Part shown: positions 4,217-5,058 of the stretch, one piece after another | Position numbering within the stretch: the stretch's first letter is position 1 | Layout of the letters: every line of letters starts with the position of its first letter | NCBI GenBank assembly: GCA_025774735.1 | Contig: JALGZU010000230.1 | Span: forward strand, 1 to 5,058 | Direction: 5' to 3' | Source of the DNA: a candidate division LCP-89 bacterium | GTDB taxonomy: Bacteria; Electryoneota; B3-LCP | Length of the DNA: 5,058 bases | Translations under genes and position numbers: made by a program | Notes under the pieces: model-generated | Seen by the model: the letters and a program-made list of their open reading frames with translations, nothing else | Database searches by the model: none | Told to the model about the DNA's origin: nothing

Positions 4217-5058
4217 TCAGTTGGCAATTTCCAGCAGCAGCAGTTTGCGGTTCATCTGCTGGCTCTTGATTTTGGCGAGGGTTGTTTCCTCGGCGAAGTC
4301 GTCGCGGATATCGCGATAGAGGTCGCGTGCCTTATCGTAGTCTCCCGGCTCGACCCAAACCAGGTAGTCCATACTCTTCTCGGTGACCACGTTTTCCTTG
4401 GAACGGTTGACGAAGCCGTCAATGACGTCGGACAGTGCGAATTGGATGTTCTCGATTTCATCTTCGTCGAAGCTGCCGGTGATGTCCACCATAATTTTGT
4501 ACTGTATGCCGCGCTGCAGATCGTCCTTCCAGTAGGCATTCACCCTCGCCAGTACCTTGTCGATGGCATCGTGAATGGCCTCTTCCACCACGACTTCATC
4601 CGGAGAAGGACGGTCGAAAGAGTACCCGGTCTCCGTCCCCAATAGCCGGGCGGTGGTGGTTTCGAAAGCCCGCACCGACACGGATGCCTTCCGGTTCTCC
4701 GTGGATCCCACCATACGCCGTTCGATATTCACCGCGTAGGTGATGTAGATATCCGAACCGATGGCCAGGGCGATTTTGTAAGACATATCCTCGCTGACAC
4801 TTTCGACCAGGTGCATGGTTTCAGTGTAATTGTTCAGGAATTCCTGCTGTTCGGGGACGATAACCTCGTACCTCTGGGTGGTCAGATACGATTCGATGGT
4901 CCGGGCGGCGTGTTTGATCTCGCTGCGGTTCTCCATCGTCTCCATCGGATTGACGCCCCTGGGCACTTCGGGGAGGACCAGGATCTGGGGCAGGCCGATT
5001 TCCGCTACCAGATCGACCATCGCCATCAGTACTCCCTTCTCGATCAGCTCCTCTTTCA
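4217..5058 (-). CDS. Uncharacterised protein, possibly DUF6175-like (5' end at or beyond window edge)
   Basis: The frame stays open to the right edge: 279 residues are visible, beginning K-E-E-L-I-E-K-G before an internal ATG at 5026. The codon cut by the edge ends in TG and could itself be a start. The ATG at 5026 also has an AGGGAG sequence five bases upstream, so a 269-residue form is possible. In the 269-residue numbering there is a beta-strand-like LPQILVLPEVP (12-22), then a helical stretch, a strand region IALAIGSDIYITYAV (about 84-98), the SVSVRAFETTTARLLGTETG segment (about 115-134), and an acidic C-terminal half with IMVDITGSFDEDEIENIQFA (about 178-197). This order recalls DUF6175-type proteins, but the match is from memory and weak. 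No catalytic motif, signal peptide or membrane segment is visible. The gene converges on the TPR gene and shares its terminator. Confidence 0.75.
   Translation of the reverse strand, partial: KEELIEKGVLMAMVDLVAEIGLPQILVLPEVPRGVNPMETMENRSEIKHAARTIESYLTTQRYEVIVPEQQEFLNNYTETMHLVESVSEDMSYKIALAIGSDIYITYAVNIERRMVGSTENRKASVSVRAFETTTARLLGTETGYSFDRPSPDEVVVEEAIHDAIDKVLARVNAYWKDDLQRGIQYKIMVDITGSFDEDEIENIQFALSDVIDGFVNRSKENVVTEKSMDYLVWVEPGDYDKARDLYRDIRDDFAEETTLAKIKSQQMNRKLLLLEIAN

Noticed and set aside
4160..4645. Plus-strand open frame of 161 codons beginning in the terminator region
   Set aside because: It starts just before the bidirectional terminator and lies antisense to the convergent gene. Its composition looks like a reverse-complement shadow.

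Overview
The window is moderately GC-rich bacterial DNA. It carries a housekeeping RNA/DNA-replication-and-repair cluster on the minus strand, a divergent single gene on the plus strand, and a convergent partial gene on the minus strand. No mobile element, CRISPR array or sign of recent transfer was seen. The organism cannot be fixed from 5 kb. A near-consensus sigma-54 promoter and the protein sequences suit a Desulfuromonas/Geobacter-like (deltaproteobacterial) or related lineage, but this is an inference.

Minus-strand cluster, read from about 3195 down to 1. A sigma-70-type promoter with a perfect TTGACA box drives a tRNA-Ala (anticodon CGC). Next, 43 nt downstream, is a long signal recognition particle RNA of about 269 nt with an Alu domain, like the Bacillus scRNA rather than the short 4.5S RNA of E. 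coli. Then follow dnaX (clamp-loader tau subunit), a YbaB/EbfC nucleoid protein gene and recR, whose start codon directly abuts the ybaB stop codon. The first codons of a further minus-strand gene lie at the left edge. The order tRNA - SRP RNA - dnaX - ybaB - recR matches the arrangement known from Bacillus. The longest dnaX reading frame runs back into the SRP RNA, so the real dnaX start is taken as 2720.

Divergent region, 3142-3446. This gene-free stretch of about 300 nt holds the tRNA promoter and a candidate sigma-70 promoter on the plus strand. It also holds several short inverted repeats and, just before the plus-strand gene, a strong match to the sigma-54 -24/-12 promoter (GGCAC-N5-TTGCA) whose -24 element lies inside a palindrome. 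The sigma-54 site and a good ribosome binding site point to 3447 as the start of the downstream gene, a 232-residue tetratricopeptide-repeat protein of unknown role.

Right end. The TPR gene ends at 4145 and faces a convergent minus-strand gene that ends at 4217. A 12-bp GC-rich hairpin with a GUGA tetraloop between them probably terminates transcription in both directions. The convergent gene is cut by the window edge. Its product resembles, from memory only, the uncharacterised DUF6175-type proteins.
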